From contig NZ_CP109171.1 of NCBI RefSeq assembly GCF_036246005.1, forward strand, positions 7,118,001 through 7,182,000: a stretch of DNA of 64,000 bases. Direction: 5' to 3'. Position numbers and translations under genes: made by a program. Below the pieces are notes generated by a model that saw only the letters and a list, made by a program, of their open reading frames with translations, did not search any database and was not told where the DNA came from. The stretch's first letter is position 1. Each line of letters opens with the position of its first letter. This stretch comes from Streptomyces sp. NBC_01723. Lineage in GTDB: Bacteria > Actinomycetota > Actinomycetes > Streptomycetales > Streptomycetaceae. Shown piece after piece: positions 48,791 to 58,078 of the stretch.

Positions 48791-48828
48791 GGTCCCGTGG
48801 TCCGTCGGCGCCGGGGAACCGTCAACCA

Positions 48829-49116
48829 CATGCGCCAGCACGACTATTACCTGATGAACGCCGGCCGGCAGGTCGTGCACAACATCGTCAGCACGGCACC
48901 CGAATTCATTTACTACGTCGACAGGGTTGCCCTGGTCATCGCTCTCGCCGACGGGCTGGGGGCAGCGACTTGAAGGCCCGGCAGTATCTGCAGCGAGAGT
49001 ACGCCGGGACGGCGCGTGGCACACGAATCGGCTCCGTCAACGCACGGGCGCGGGAGCGACTCGACAGATTGCGAGCTCAGGAAGTGACTAACAGAGTGGG
49101 GGCTGGGGAACCGTGA
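48829..49116 (+). pseudogene. Short unassigned reading frames
   Basis: The first frame reads MRQHDYYLMNAGRQVVHNIVSTAPEFIYYVDRVALVIALADGLG to a stop at 48973; a shifted frame continues LKARQYLQREYAGTARGTRIGSVNARARERLDRLRAQEV to 49116. Composition is protein-like, suggesting one broken gene of ~95 residues, but the family is not recognised. Its end overlaps the start of the next gene. Confidence 0.4.
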
Positions 49117-49341
49117 GGGGCACCGAGGCGTCGCTGGAGTCCAGGATCGCCGTTGTTTCGGGTGAGACAGTCGAGAATGTCCGGGACGTCTTCAACACGT
49201 ACGGTCTTCCGCTGGTGAACACTCCGGCCCGGCCGCGGGGGCTTCGACTGCATCGGCTGCGGGTGTCCGGCGTGCGTATAGGAAGCTTTGATCCCGGTTC
49301 TTTTGGCACAACCTTGCGCTTCTCCTCGGGGCTCACTGCTC
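49113..49341 (+). pseudogene. Truncated AraC-like regulator N-terminus (tentative)
   Basis: GTG start, MRGTEASLESRIAVVSGETVENVRDVF, then LHRLRVSGVRIGSFDPGSFGTTLRFSS, resembling the sensor domain of AraC-family regulators. Cut at 49341 by the IS630 (49344-50466); the C-terminal HTH domain is not found on the other side. The family call is tentative. Confidence 0.45.
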
Positions 49342-50432
49342 TAGTGACCTGAGTCGGAGATTCGTCGGCAGTAGGCGGCGACTTTGTCGAGGATCTCGTC
49401 GGCTGTTTTCGTCCAGACGAAGGGCCTGGGGTGCTCGTTCCAGTCTGCGAGCCAGGACCGGATGTCACGTTCGAGTGCCTGGACGGAGCGGTGGACGCCG
49501 CGCTTGAGCTTCTTCTGCGTGAGTTCGGCGAACCACCGCTCGACCAAGTTCAGCCAGGACGCGCTGGTCGGCGTGAAGTGCAGGTGGAACCGGGGGTGAG
49601 CCAGCAGCCACTTCTTGATGTCGGGTGTCTTGTGGGTCGCGTAGTTGTCGAGGATCAGGTGGACCTGGAGGCCGGCCGGGACTTCCTTGTCGAGTTTGGT
49701 GAGGAACTTCTTGAACTCCGCGGCCCGGTGGCAGCGGTGAAGCGAGCCGATGACTTTGCCGGTGGCGACCTCGAGGGCGGCGAAGAGGGTGGTGGTGCCG
49801 GCGCGGACGTAGTCGTGGCTGCGGCGTTCGGGAACGCCGGGCACCATCGGCAGCACCGGCTGAGAGCGGTCGAGGGCCTGGACCTGCGACTTCTCGTCCA
49901 CGCAGAGCACCAGGGGCTTCTCGGGCGGGTCGAGGTAGAGGCCGACGACGTCGCGGACCTTGTCGATGAACAGCGGGTCGGTGGACAGTTTGAACGTCTG
50001 CGAGCGGTGCGGCGCCAGAGCGAACGCTCGCCAGATCCGCGAGATCGTCGACTGCGACATGCCCGTGGCCGCCGCCATCGACCTCGTCGACCAGTGAGTG
50101 GCGTTCTTCGGCGTCTCCTCCAGCGTCTTGACGACGACACGCTCGACGTCCCCGTCGGTGATCTTCCGTGGGACACCGGGCCGCGGGTCGTCGCACAAGC
50201 CGTCCAGTCCGCGTTCGAGGAAGCGGCGTCGCCAGGTGCGGACCGTGTCCGGAGTGATCCGCAGACGCCGGGACACCTCCATGATCGAGTGCCCCTCGGC
50301 ACACTCCAGCACGATCCGCGACCGCTGAGCCAGAGCCTGGGCCGTCGAACGACGACGCAGCCAGCCCTCCAGCACAGCCCGCTGGGCATCTGTCACCGAC
50401 AACGGCGGAATCTTCGGACCCGGACGACTCAT
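49341..50432 (-). CDS. IS630 family transposase (1123-bp element), copy 3
   Basis: The element 49344-50466 with TA at 49342-49343 and 50467-50468. Intact frame from ATG 50432, nearly identical to copy 2. Stop TAG is again TA plus flanking base. Abuts the 865-bp IS5 on its right, sharing the TA at 50467-50468. Confidence 0.93.
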   Translation of the reverse strand: MSRPGPKIPPLSVTDAQRAVLEGWLRRRSTAQALAQRSRIVLECAEGHSIMEVSRRLRITPDTVRTWRRRFLERGLDGLCDDPRPGVPRKITDGDVERVVVKTLEETPKNATHWSTRSMAAATGMSQSTISRIWRAFALAPHRSQTFKLSTDPLFIDKVRDVVGLYLDPPEKPLVLCVDEKSQVQALDRSQPVLPMVPGVPERRSHDYVRAGTTTLFAALEVATGKVIGSLHRCHRAAEFKKFLTKLDKEVPAGLQVHLILDNYATHKTPDIKKWLLAHPRFHLHFTPTSASWLNLVERWFAELTQKKLKRGVHRSVQALERDIRSWLADWNEHPRPFVWTKTADEILDKVAAYCRRISDSGH

Positions 50433-50478
50433 GCCCAACCAACGACGAATCTCCGACTCAGGTCACTAAGACCGTGTC

Positions 50479-51296
50479 CTACGTGGTGAGGCGGATGAGT
50501 CGTTTGTAGCAGCAGAGGGCGGCGGCTAGGCCGAGAAATGCCAGGTAGTTGCGGGGGTCGCGCTCGTACCGCGGGCTGAGTCTGCGGTAGCCGGACAGCC
50601 ACGACATGGTGCGCTCGATGACCCAGCGTCGGCGTCCTAATCGTTCGCTGGACTCGATGCCCTTGCGGGCGATGCGGACGCCAATGCGCTTGCCGCGTAA
50701 CCATTTCCGCAGGTGGGGGATGTCGTACGCCTTGTCGGCGTGCAGGCGCTGGGGCTTGAAGTGGCGGTCGCGATGGGGGTCGTGTCTCGTTTGGTGACCC
50801 TCCACCATCGGCTTCAGTCCTTCGCTGTCGTGGGTGTTGCCGGCGGAGACACCGACAACGAGGGGCAGGCCGTTCGCGTCCGACAGGATGTGCATCTTGG
50901 AACCCGGCTTGCCCCGGTCCACGGGGCTCGGACCTGTGTGTTCGCCCCCTTTTTGGCCCGGACGTGGGCGGTGTCGAGTACGACGCGGGTGACGTCGATC
51001 AGGCCGGCGTCGTCGAGCCGGTGCAGCACGGCCTCGTGCAGACGGCCCCAGACACCGGCTCTGGACCAGATCAGGAACCGGCGGTGCGCAGTCGACTTCG
51101 ATATCCCGAAGCACGGCGGCAGAGCCCGCCAGGCGCAACCGCTGACCAGCACGTAGATGATCGCCGCGAACAGCGTCTCATCAGGTGTGTCCTGCGTTCC
51201 GCCACCCTGCGGTCGCACCTTCGACGGCGGGATCAGCGGCTCGGCGATCTCCCACAGCCCGTCCGGAACAATCCAACTCCACGTACCCCGCCCCAT
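50479..51296 (-). CDS. IS5 family transposase (865-bp element), uninterrupted
   Basis: The element 50470-51334, flanked by TAA and TTA. Nearly identical to the split copy at 17827-19837 and serves as its reference. N-terminal frame from 51296 (MGRGTWSWIVPDGLWEIAEPLIPPSK), C-terminal frame to 50479 (RKGIESSERLGRRRWVIERTMSWLSGYRRLS), joined at AAAAAGGGGG near 50950. No further lesion. Confidence 0.88.
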
Positions 51297-51399
51297 AGAC
51301 AGCCCAACGAGCGATCACCACGTAGGACACGGTCTTACTGAGGATTTCGGGTTGTCGTCGGGTAGTGACGGCTGATGGCCCCTGCGGTATGCCGTTGGT

Positions 51400-52472
51400 G
51401 TGAGGTATCCGGAGGGTGGGGGCTTGACCGCTGAGCGGCGGGCCTTTCGTGAGGGGATCCGGCTTCAGGCCGGCGAGAGGTTCGCGGCGGGCGAGAAGAC
51501 GGCGGCGATCGCGAAGGATCTGCGGGTGAGTGTGCGGTCGGTGGAGCGCTGGCGTCGTGCCTGGCGCGAGGGCGGCATGGAGGCCCTGCGCTCGGCGGGT
51601 CCGGCGAACTCCCCGACCGTCACAGACGCCCAGTTCGCCGTGCTCGAGGAAGAACTCGGCAAGGGGCCGGCCGTACACGGCTTCGAAGACGAACGCTGGA
51701 CCCTGACACGGGTGCAGACGGTGATCCGCCGGCGTCTGCGGGTGAGCCTGTCGGTGGCGACGGTGTGGCGGCTGCTGAAACGGCACGGTTGGTCCTGGCA
51801 GGCACCCGCCCGCAGAGCACTCGAGCGCGACGAGCATGCGGTGGAGCTGTGGAAGAGGGAGGTGTGGCCGCAGGTAAAAGACTCGCGGCGGCGTCCGGTG
51901 CCTGGATCGTCTTCGAGGACGAGGCCGGCTTCTCGATGACCCCGCCCCGTGCCCACACCTGGGGCCGACGCGGACACACCCCCGTCATCCGCGTCCGCGG
52001 CAGGTCCCGCCGCCGGACTTCCATCGCCGCACTGTGCTGCTACAAACCCGGCGAGAAGAGCCGCCTCATCCACCGGCCCCGCGCTCACCTCCGCCTCAAG
52101 GGCGCACGCAAAAGCCTCTCCTGGCAGGACTACCGCGACCTCCTGGTCCGCGCACACCTCCAGCTCGACGGCCCGATCGTGGTGGTCTGGGACAACCTCA
52201 ACACCCACCTGGCCACCGGGCTGAAGCAGTACGAGGCCGACCACGACTGGCTCACCACCGTCCGCCTCCCGCCCTACGCACCCGACCTCAATCCCGTCGA
52301 GGCCGTCTGGTCGCTGGTACGCAGGGCGATGGCCAACACCGCCTTCGACACATCCGCCGACCTCGACCGCACCCTTCGCCGCGAGTTACGCAGGATCCAG
52401 CTCCGACCCCACCTGGTCGACGGCTGCCTGACCGCCACAGGTCTGGCCATCACCCCACCGACCCCGCCCTGA
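51400..52472 (+). CDS. IS630 family transposase (1144-bp element), copy 2
   Basis: The element 51338-52481 with TA at 51336-51337 and 52482-52483; same sequence and same internal frame change (GTAAAAGAC near 51870) as 17997-19140. Catalytic blocks IVFEDEAGFSM, VVVWDNLNTH and PDLNPVEAVWSLV. Its right TA is the first two bases of TAGGGCAGG, the upstream edge of repeat module C. Confidence 0.87.
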
Positions 52473-52563
52473 AAACCTCAGTAGGGCAGGCGGGTGTTGA
52501 ACCGTCGGGCGGTGTGCTGCGTTGAGGGGGTGTGTTGTCGGCGGTTTGCGTATGGAGGATGTC

Positions 52564-54030
52564 ATGGATCAGCAGGCTCCCCTTCAAGGGCACGCTCTGG
52601 GGATGGCCCGGCTGTACGGCCTGAGCGGCGAGCCGGAACACCCCGCCCAGGTCCCCCTCGGCCACCTCCCCACGCAGAGCAGGAAGGACGCGCCCGCGTG
52701 GGAGAACGCGGCCCGGAAGCGGATACATGATCTCCTCCGCCCTGCGAAGGTGGCCAGTGAAGCGGAGAGGATGGTGCTGGCGGATGCGCAGATTCCCCTG
52801 AAGCCACGGCCGCAGGGAGCGGGTTACTACATCGACCCGGCGGTAGCGCGGCACAGTGAGGACACCAGGGCGGCTGCGCATGTCAGCAAAGCCACGGGGA
52901 TCGCACGGCTGTACGGTCTGACCCGCGAGCCGGAATACCCCGCCCAGGTCCCCCTCGGCCACCTCCCCACGCGGATCAGGAACGACGCGCCCGCGTGGGA
53001 GAAAGCGGCCCGGAAGCGGATGCATGATCTCCTCGACCCTGAGAGGGTGGCCAGTGAAGCGGAGATGAAGGTGCTGGCGGATGCGCAGATTCCCCTGAAG
53101 CCACGGCCGCAGGGAGCGGGTTACAACATCGACCCGGCGGTAGCGCGGCACAGTGAGGACACCAGGGCGGCTGCGCATGTCAGCAACGCCACGGGGATCG
53201 CACGGCTGTACGGCCTGAGCGGCGAGCCGGAATACCCCGCCCAGGTCCCCCCCGGCCACCTCCCCACGACAGCCAGGAAGGACGCGCCCGCGTGGGAGAA
53301 AGCAGCCCGGAAGCGGATGTATAACCTCCTCGACCCTGCGAGGGTGGTCAGTGAAGCGGAGGGGAAGGTGCTGGCGGATGCGCAGATCCCTCTGAAGCCA
53401 CGGCCGCAGGGAGCGGGTTACTACATCGACCCGGCGGTAGCGCGGCACAGTGAGGACACCAGGGCGGCTGCGCATGTCAGCAAAGCCACGGGGATCGCAC
53501 GGCTGTACGGCCTGACCCGCGAGCCGGAGTACCCCGCCCTGGTCCCCCTCGGCCACCTCCCCACGACAGCCAGGAAGGACGCGCTCGCGTGGGAGAAAGC
53601 AGCCCGGCAACGGATGCATGATCTCCTCAAACCTGCGAATGTGGTCAGTGAAGCGGAGGGGAAGGTGCTGGCGGATGCGCAGATCCCCCTGAAGCCACGG
53701 CCGCAGGGGGCGGGTTACTACATCGACCCGGCGGTACCGCGGGAGCGGGACTTCTTGTCCGGTGTGGTTGTCGGCGGTGTGCAGCCCGGGCTGGGGCTGC
53801 CCGGTGCGGGGGCTGCACAGTCTTGGAGCGGGGCCGCTGTGCCGCTGCCGGGAGTTCTGCCTGCCTCGGACGAGGCGCAGAACCCAGTGGGGAGATATCT
53901 GGTGTCCGCGGCCGGTTCCGGTCAGTTCTCCAGTCCCCAGGCCGGTCACCAGCCGGGCCCCTCCCAAGCGGCACCGCCGGCTTTCGGGTACCCGACGGCC
54001 TCTCAACCGGCCAAGAGACAGAGGCGCTGA
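52564..54030 (+). CDS. Tandem-repeat protein, copy C (four 99-residue units)
   Basis: 488 residues. Units start at 52603, 52900, 53197 and 53494, exactly 297 bp apart, in SGE/TRE/SGE/TRE order. GGAGG lies 5 nt before ATG 52564. The tail is as in copy A: RDFLSGVVVGGVQPGLGLPG, Gly/Pro/Ser/Gln-rich, ending QPAKRQRR. Predicted helices per unit are KDAPAWENAARKRIHDLL, SEAERMVLAD and the DTRAAAHVS segment. Upstream homology with A and B stops ~83 bp before the ATG at TAGGGCAGGCGGG. Function unknown; an intracellular helical-repeat binding protein is one reading. Confidence 0.83.
   Translation: MDQQAPLQGHALGMARLYGLSGEPEHPAQVPLGHLPTQSRKDAPAWENAARKRIHDLLRPAKVASEAERMVLADAQIPLKPRPQGAGYYIDPAVARHSEDTRAAAHVSKATGIARLYGLTREPEYPAQVPLGHLPTRIRNDAPAWEKAARKRMHDLLDPERVASEAEMKVLADAQIPLKPRPQGAGYNIDPAVARHSEDTRAAAHVSNATGIARLYGLSGEPEYPAQVPPGHLPTTARKDAPAWEKAARKRMYNLLDPARVVSEAEGKVLADAQIPLKPRPQGAGYYIDPAVARHSEDTRAAAHVSKATGIARLYGLTREPEYPALVPLGHLPTTARKDALAWEKAARQRMHDLLKPANVVSEAEGKVLADAQIPLKPRPQGAGYYIDPAVPRERDFLSGVVVGGVQPGLGLPGAGAAQSWSGAAVPLPGVLPASDEAQNPVGRYLVSAAGSGQFSSPQAGHQPGPSQAAPPAFGYPTASQPAKRQRR
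52603..53745 (+). repeat. Four in-frame 297-bp direct repeats (copy C)
   Basis: Perfect 297-bp spacing (52603, 52900, 53197, 53494). The most regular of the three arrays; variation is concentrated right after HLP and around LL-x-P. Confidence 0.92.
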
Positions 54031-54118
54031 GCCTGCCCCGCCTCCAGAACACAGACAACCACCCCTCCCTTGTCCGCGACGCCTGAACTGTAAGCCGGTT
54101 CCGGACCTGGGTACCTGA

Positions 54119-55102
54119 AAGAGCGTTTTGTCCTGGCAGGGTTGTCTGGCTCGAGGTTCAGGTGTCGCGCCAGTTCGGGGTGGATTCTCGGGTGAGGCGT
54201 CGGCTTATGATGCCGATCATGGCGAGGGGGATCATGGCTTCGGAGCGGTGGGGGTGGGTTTCGTAGTCGCGAGTGAGGCGACGGTGATACATGAGCCAGC
54301 CGACGGTCCGCTCGGCCACCCAGCGTCGCGGGATCACCTTGAAGCCCTTGATGCCGAGGTCGCGTTGAACGATTTTCACGTCGATGTCGAGGCGGGCGCC
54401 GTGCTCGATGGCTTTGGTGTGGTAGCCGGTGTCGGGCCATGCCTTGGTCAAGCGAGGGTGGGACACCGGATGCATGCCGCCGATTTTGTCGGAAACGCTC
54501 GCCGCGGTGACCCAGACAGTCAGGAGCAGGTCGAGGGCGTCTGCCCCGATATGGTGCTTGCGACCTGCGATCCTTGCCTGCGTCGATGCCCTGACCGACG
54601 GCCGGCACATTGCTGGAGGTCTTCACGGACACCTTCTTTCTGCCAGGCGGTGAAGTAGCCGTAGACCGTCTCCCACGGTGCGAAGTCGTGCGGCAGATAC
54701 CGCCATGGGATACCAGTGCAATCGACATAGAGGATGACGTTCATTATGCGACGTATGTCATGCTCGGGCGGGCGGCCGATGATGAGGCCCTTGCTCCTGC
54801 GCTCAGCCCGCCAGGCGGTGAGTGTGGGTCCGATCAACCCAGTGTGCCCCGGAAAGGTCACTGGGATACGGGCGGTATCGCGTCATGTTTCGGTAGTACC
54901 GTCGAGCGGCCGCCTCCCCAGGGCGCAAACGAGGCCAACCGGGGGCGCGTTGGGATCAGACAGGAGCGAATGAATCAAAACGGGTCGTCGAATGACGACA
55001 CGAATCCCTCGCCCCACATCAGGCCCATCTGCCCCAAGGACCCCGTGCCGAATCAGCCCGCGAATCAACGCCAAACAACCCTGCCAGGATAAAACGCTCT
55101 TT
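54119..55102 (-). pseudogene. IS5 transposase relic (relative of 31744-32823)
   Basis: Ends AAGAGCGTTTTGTCC (54119) and AAAACGCTCTT (55102). Coding pieces in several frames: [55 protein letters not shown], then a gap, KHHIGADALDLLLTVWVTAASVSD, KAWPDTGYHTKAIEHGA and RWVAERTVGWLMYHRRLTRDYE. Internal deletion plus frameshifts; dead. It starts directly at the 3' edge of repeat module C. Confidence 0.8.
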
Positions 55103-55334
55103 CAGAGGTCGTTTTCACCTTGGTTGCGTTTATATGGCCGGGTTTCGGGGCTGCAGAGGTCAGGTGCTGGTGAGGCGAAAGGTGCCAGTGAGCCTTGAGG
55201 GGCCGATGGTGTGTCCTCGGAGGCGCGAGGTGACGTGCGCCTGTCTCATTCCAGGACGCCCGGTTCCATGCCGTGCTTCCACGGCCGAAGACGCACGCCT
55301 GGGCGCACTCGGTTCGCGGCGGTACGCCCAGGTC

Positions 55335-56030
55335 ATGAGTGAACGACGTCCGTATCCGAGTGATCTGTCTGATGCCCGTTGGGAGTTGATCGAGCCGGTT
55401 CTGGCGGCCTGGCGCTTTGAGCCCCGCGGCCGGGCCCTGGACTTCGGGCGTCCGCCCGAACACGAACTGCGCGAGATCATGAATGCGATCCTTTACGTGG
55501 ACCGCACCGCGGTGCAGTGGCGCTACCTGCCGCATGACTTCCCGCCCTGGGGGACGGTCTACGGCTACTTCGCGAAGTGGCAGAAGGAAGGGGCGTTTGC
55601 CCAGTTCAACGGTCTGCTGCGGGAGTTGGTGAGGCAGAAGGAGGACCGGAGGGCGCAGCCGTCGGCCTGCGTCATGGACGCGCAGAGCGTGAAGACCTCC
55701 ATCAGCGTCCGCACTGCGAGTCAGGGCACGGATGCGGGTAGGAAGATCGTGGGGCGTCAGCGGAGCATTGTGACCGACACGCTCGGCCTGCTGCTGGCGG
55801 TGCTGGTCACGGCTGCGAGCGTGCAGGACTCCGTGGCCGGCACCCAACTGCTTGATCAGGTAGCCGCTGGCCATCCCGGCATCCGCAAGGTGTGGGTGGA
55901 CGGCGGCTACCGTCAGCACCTCGTCGAGCATGCCGCCACCTTGGGCATCGGCATGGAAATCACCGCCCGCACCCCCGGGACCAGGGGATTCACCCCGATA
56001 CCGAAGCGGTGGGCGGCCGAGCGGACCTCT
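55335..56030 (+). pseudogene. IS5 transposase (1127-bp type) with deleted C-terminus
   Basis: From ATG 55335 ([22 protein letters not shown]) through VMDAQSVKTSISVRTASQGTDAG and RKVWVDGGYRQHLVEHAATLG to PKRWAAERT, where homology ends. GACCTCTAA follows, matching the last bases of this IS type, so an internal deletion may have removed the stretch between. The Glu of AERT remains but the following helix is lost. Left end GAGGTCGTTTTCACC at 55105. Confidence 0.78.
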
Positions 56031-56095
56031 AATCAATCGCCGTCTCCGAGAGTGCCGTCACAGAGGGAAGGTACTGAGTACCCTCCCCCATGAAG

Positions 56096-56827
56096 CTAGC
56101 CCCTCCCGGATTCTGGTTGCCACGCCTCTTCGATCTGCTGCATGATCTGCCACCTGGGGACGCTGCTCCTAGCGACCAGCACGAGTGTTTCACCAGTGTC
56201 GTTCCAGGTGCGATGGACCAGGTCGAGGGCTTGGTCCACGCCGATGGCTGCGTTGCCGCAGGCGCCAGAGCGGAGCCAGGCGCGCAGGCCGAAGTTGTGT
56301 GCTGCCACGACGCTGGCCGCCACCGTGTAAGCGCGGACTTCGCCGTCCGGCAGGGTGGCGAAGCGGCGCTTGAGGTAGGTCGCAAGCGCACGCTCGTAGC
56401 GCCGCACCACGGACGTCTCGTGGGCTTTCAGCGACGCGACCTTGCGGGTCAGAGCGTAACGCTTTACCGAGAACTCGGCGTTCTCGGCGTACATACGCAT
56501 GACGAGCCTGGCCGCGCCGCACGCCCGGCCCACCGGGTCCGGGTCCTGAGCCCCCTCCTCCAGGTACTGGACCATGTCGGACAGGGCCCGCTCGTGGTCG
56601 GGAAAGACCACCTCTTCCTTGGTGGGGAAATACCGGAAGAAGGAGCGGCGCCCCACGCCGGCGCGCCGCACGATGTCATCGACGGTCGCGCTCTCGTAGC
56701 CGCGCTCCGCGAAAAGGTCGAAGGCGGCCGAGACAAGCAAGTCTCTGATGGGCGTCTTTTCCTGCTCGTCCGTGGCTCCCTGGCCCTTGGCGCCGACCCG
56801 GCCCGTTTCGTCGTGCTGCTCAGTCAT
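56096..56827 (-). CDS. TetR family regulator (fatty-acid-type)
   Basis: 243 residues. HTH at ~residues 32-74: AAFDLFAERGYESATVDDIVRRAGVGRRSFFRYFPTKEEVVF. The long C-terminal helical domain contains RYERALATYLKRRFATL and YTVAASVVAAHNFGLRAWLRSG. Divergent from the acyl-CoA dehydrogenase operon with 81 bp between, containing an inverted repeat; likely its acyl-CoA-responsive repressor (inference from context). Confidence 0.88.
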   Translation of the reverse strand: MTEQHDETGRVGAKGQGATDEQEKTPIRDLLVSAAFDLFAERGYESATVDDIVRRAGVGRRSFFRYFPTKEEVVFPDHERALSDMVQYLEEGAQDPDPVGRACGAARLVMRMYAENAEFSVKRYALTRKVASLKAHETSVVRRYERALATYLKRRFATLPDGEVRAYTVAASVVAAHNFGLRAWLRSGACGNAAIGVDQALDLVHRTWNDTGETLVLVARSSVPRWQIMQQIEEAWQPESGRG

Positions 56828-56857
56828 GAGGCGAACCTATCGGCTAGCGCAGCGTGT

Positions 56858-56892
56858 GGCACTCGATGTGCATAATAAGGGTACCGAGTGCC
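56858..56892. promoter_or_regulatory. Inverted repeat and probable promoter between TetR and acdH
   Basis: GGCACTCG (56858-56865) and CGAGTGCC (56885-56892) form a perfect 8-bp inverted repeat. Between them lies CATAAT, a good -10 candidate for acdH. An operator overlapping the promoter would fit repression by the adjacent TetR protein. RBS GGAG sits at 56900-56903. Confidence 0.55.
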
Positions 56893-56908
56893 ATCAACAG
56901 GAGATTGA

Positions 56909-58078
56909 ATGTCAGACTTCGACGTGTACCGCCCGTCCGAGGAGCACGACATGCTCCGGGACGCCGTCCGCTCGCTGGCCGAGGCGAAGATCGCGCCGTA
57001 CGCCGCCGCGGTGGACGAGGAGGCCCGCTTCCCGCAGGAGGCCCTGGACGCCCTGACCGCGAACGACCTGCACGCGGTCCACGTCCCCGAGGAGTACGGC
57101 GGCGCGGGCGCCGACGCGCTCGCCACGGTCGTCGTGATCGAGGAGGTGGCCCGCGTCTGCGCCTCCTCCTCCCTCATCCCGGCCGTGAACAAGCTCGGCT
57201 CGCTCCCGGTGATCCTCTCCGGCTCCGAGGAGCTGAAGAAGAAGTACATGACCCCGCTCGCCAAGGGCGACGGCATGTTCTCCTACTGCCTCTCCGAGCC
57301 CGACGCGGGCTCGGACGCGGCCGGCATGAAGACCAAGGCCGTCCGCGACGGCGACTTCTGGGTGCTCAACGGCGTCAAGCGCTGGATCACCAACGCCGGC
57401 GTCAGCGAGTACTACACGGTGATGGCCGTCACCGACCCGAGCAAGCGCTCCAAGGGCATCTCCGCCTTCGTCGTGGAGAAGTCCGACGAGGGCGTGTCCT
57501 TCGGCGCCCCGGAGAAGAAGCTCGGCATCAAGGGCTCGCCGACCCGCGAGGTCTACCTCGACAACGTCCGCATCCCCGCCGACCGCATGATCGGCGCGGA
57601 GGGCACCGGCTTCGCCACCGCGATGAAGACGCTGGACCACACCCGCATCACCATCGCCGCCCAGGCCCTCGGCATCGCCCAGGGCGCCCTCGACTACGCC
57701 AAGGGCTACGTCAAGGAGCGCATGCAGTTCGGCAAGCCGATCGCCGACTTCCAGGGCATCCAGTTCATGCTCGCCGACATGGCCATGAAGATCGAGGCCG
57801 CCCGGCAGCTGACGTACGCCGCGGCCGCGAAGTCGGAGCGCGATGACGGCGACCTCACCTTCCAGGGCGCCGCCGCCAAGTGCTTCGCCTCCGACGTGGC
57901 CATGGAGGTCACCGCCGACGCGGTCCAGCTGCTCGGCGGCTACGGCTACACCCGTGACTACCCGGTGGAGCGCATGATGCGCGACGCCAAGATCACGCAG
58001 ATCTACGAGGGCACCAACCAGGTCCAGCGCATCGTCATGGCACGCAACCTGCCCGGCGTACAGGGAGGTACGCGATGA
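56909..58078 (+). CDS. acdH: Acyl-CoA dehydrogenase
   Basis: 389 residues, full length for the family; FAD-dependent, introduces the alpha-beta double bond in acyl-CoA. N-terminal helical domain (MLRDAVRSLAEAKIAPYAAAVDEE), FAD/substrate blocks YCLSEPDAGSDAAGMKTKA and WITNAGVSEYYTVMA, C-terminal LLGGYGYTRDYPVERMMRDAK and catalytic base in IYEGTNQVQRIVMAR (~residue 367). Closely resembles Streptomyces AcdH of short/branched-chain acyl-CoA oxidation. Codon use is more G/C-biased than its neighbours, as for a well-expressed core gene. Overlaps the next gene by ATGA. Confidence 0.93.
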   Translation: MSDFDVYRPSEEHDMLRDAVRSLAEAKIAPYAAAVDEEARFPQEALDALTANDLHAVHVPEEYGGAGADALATVVVIEEVARVCASSSLIPAVNKLGSLPVILSGSEELKKKYMTPLAKGDGMFSYCLSEPDAGSDAAGMKTKAVRDGDFWVLNGVKRWITNAGVSEYYTVMAVTDPSKRSKGISAFVVEKSDEGVSFGAPEKKLGIKGSPTREVYLDNVRIPADRMIGAEGTGFATAMKTLDHTRITIAAQALGIAQGALDYAKGYVKERMQFGKPIADFQGIQFMLADMAMKIEAARQLTYAAAAKSERDDGDLTFQGAAAKCFASDVAMEVTADAVQLLGGYGYTRDYPVERMMRDAKITQIYEGTNQVQRIVMARNLPGVQGGTR

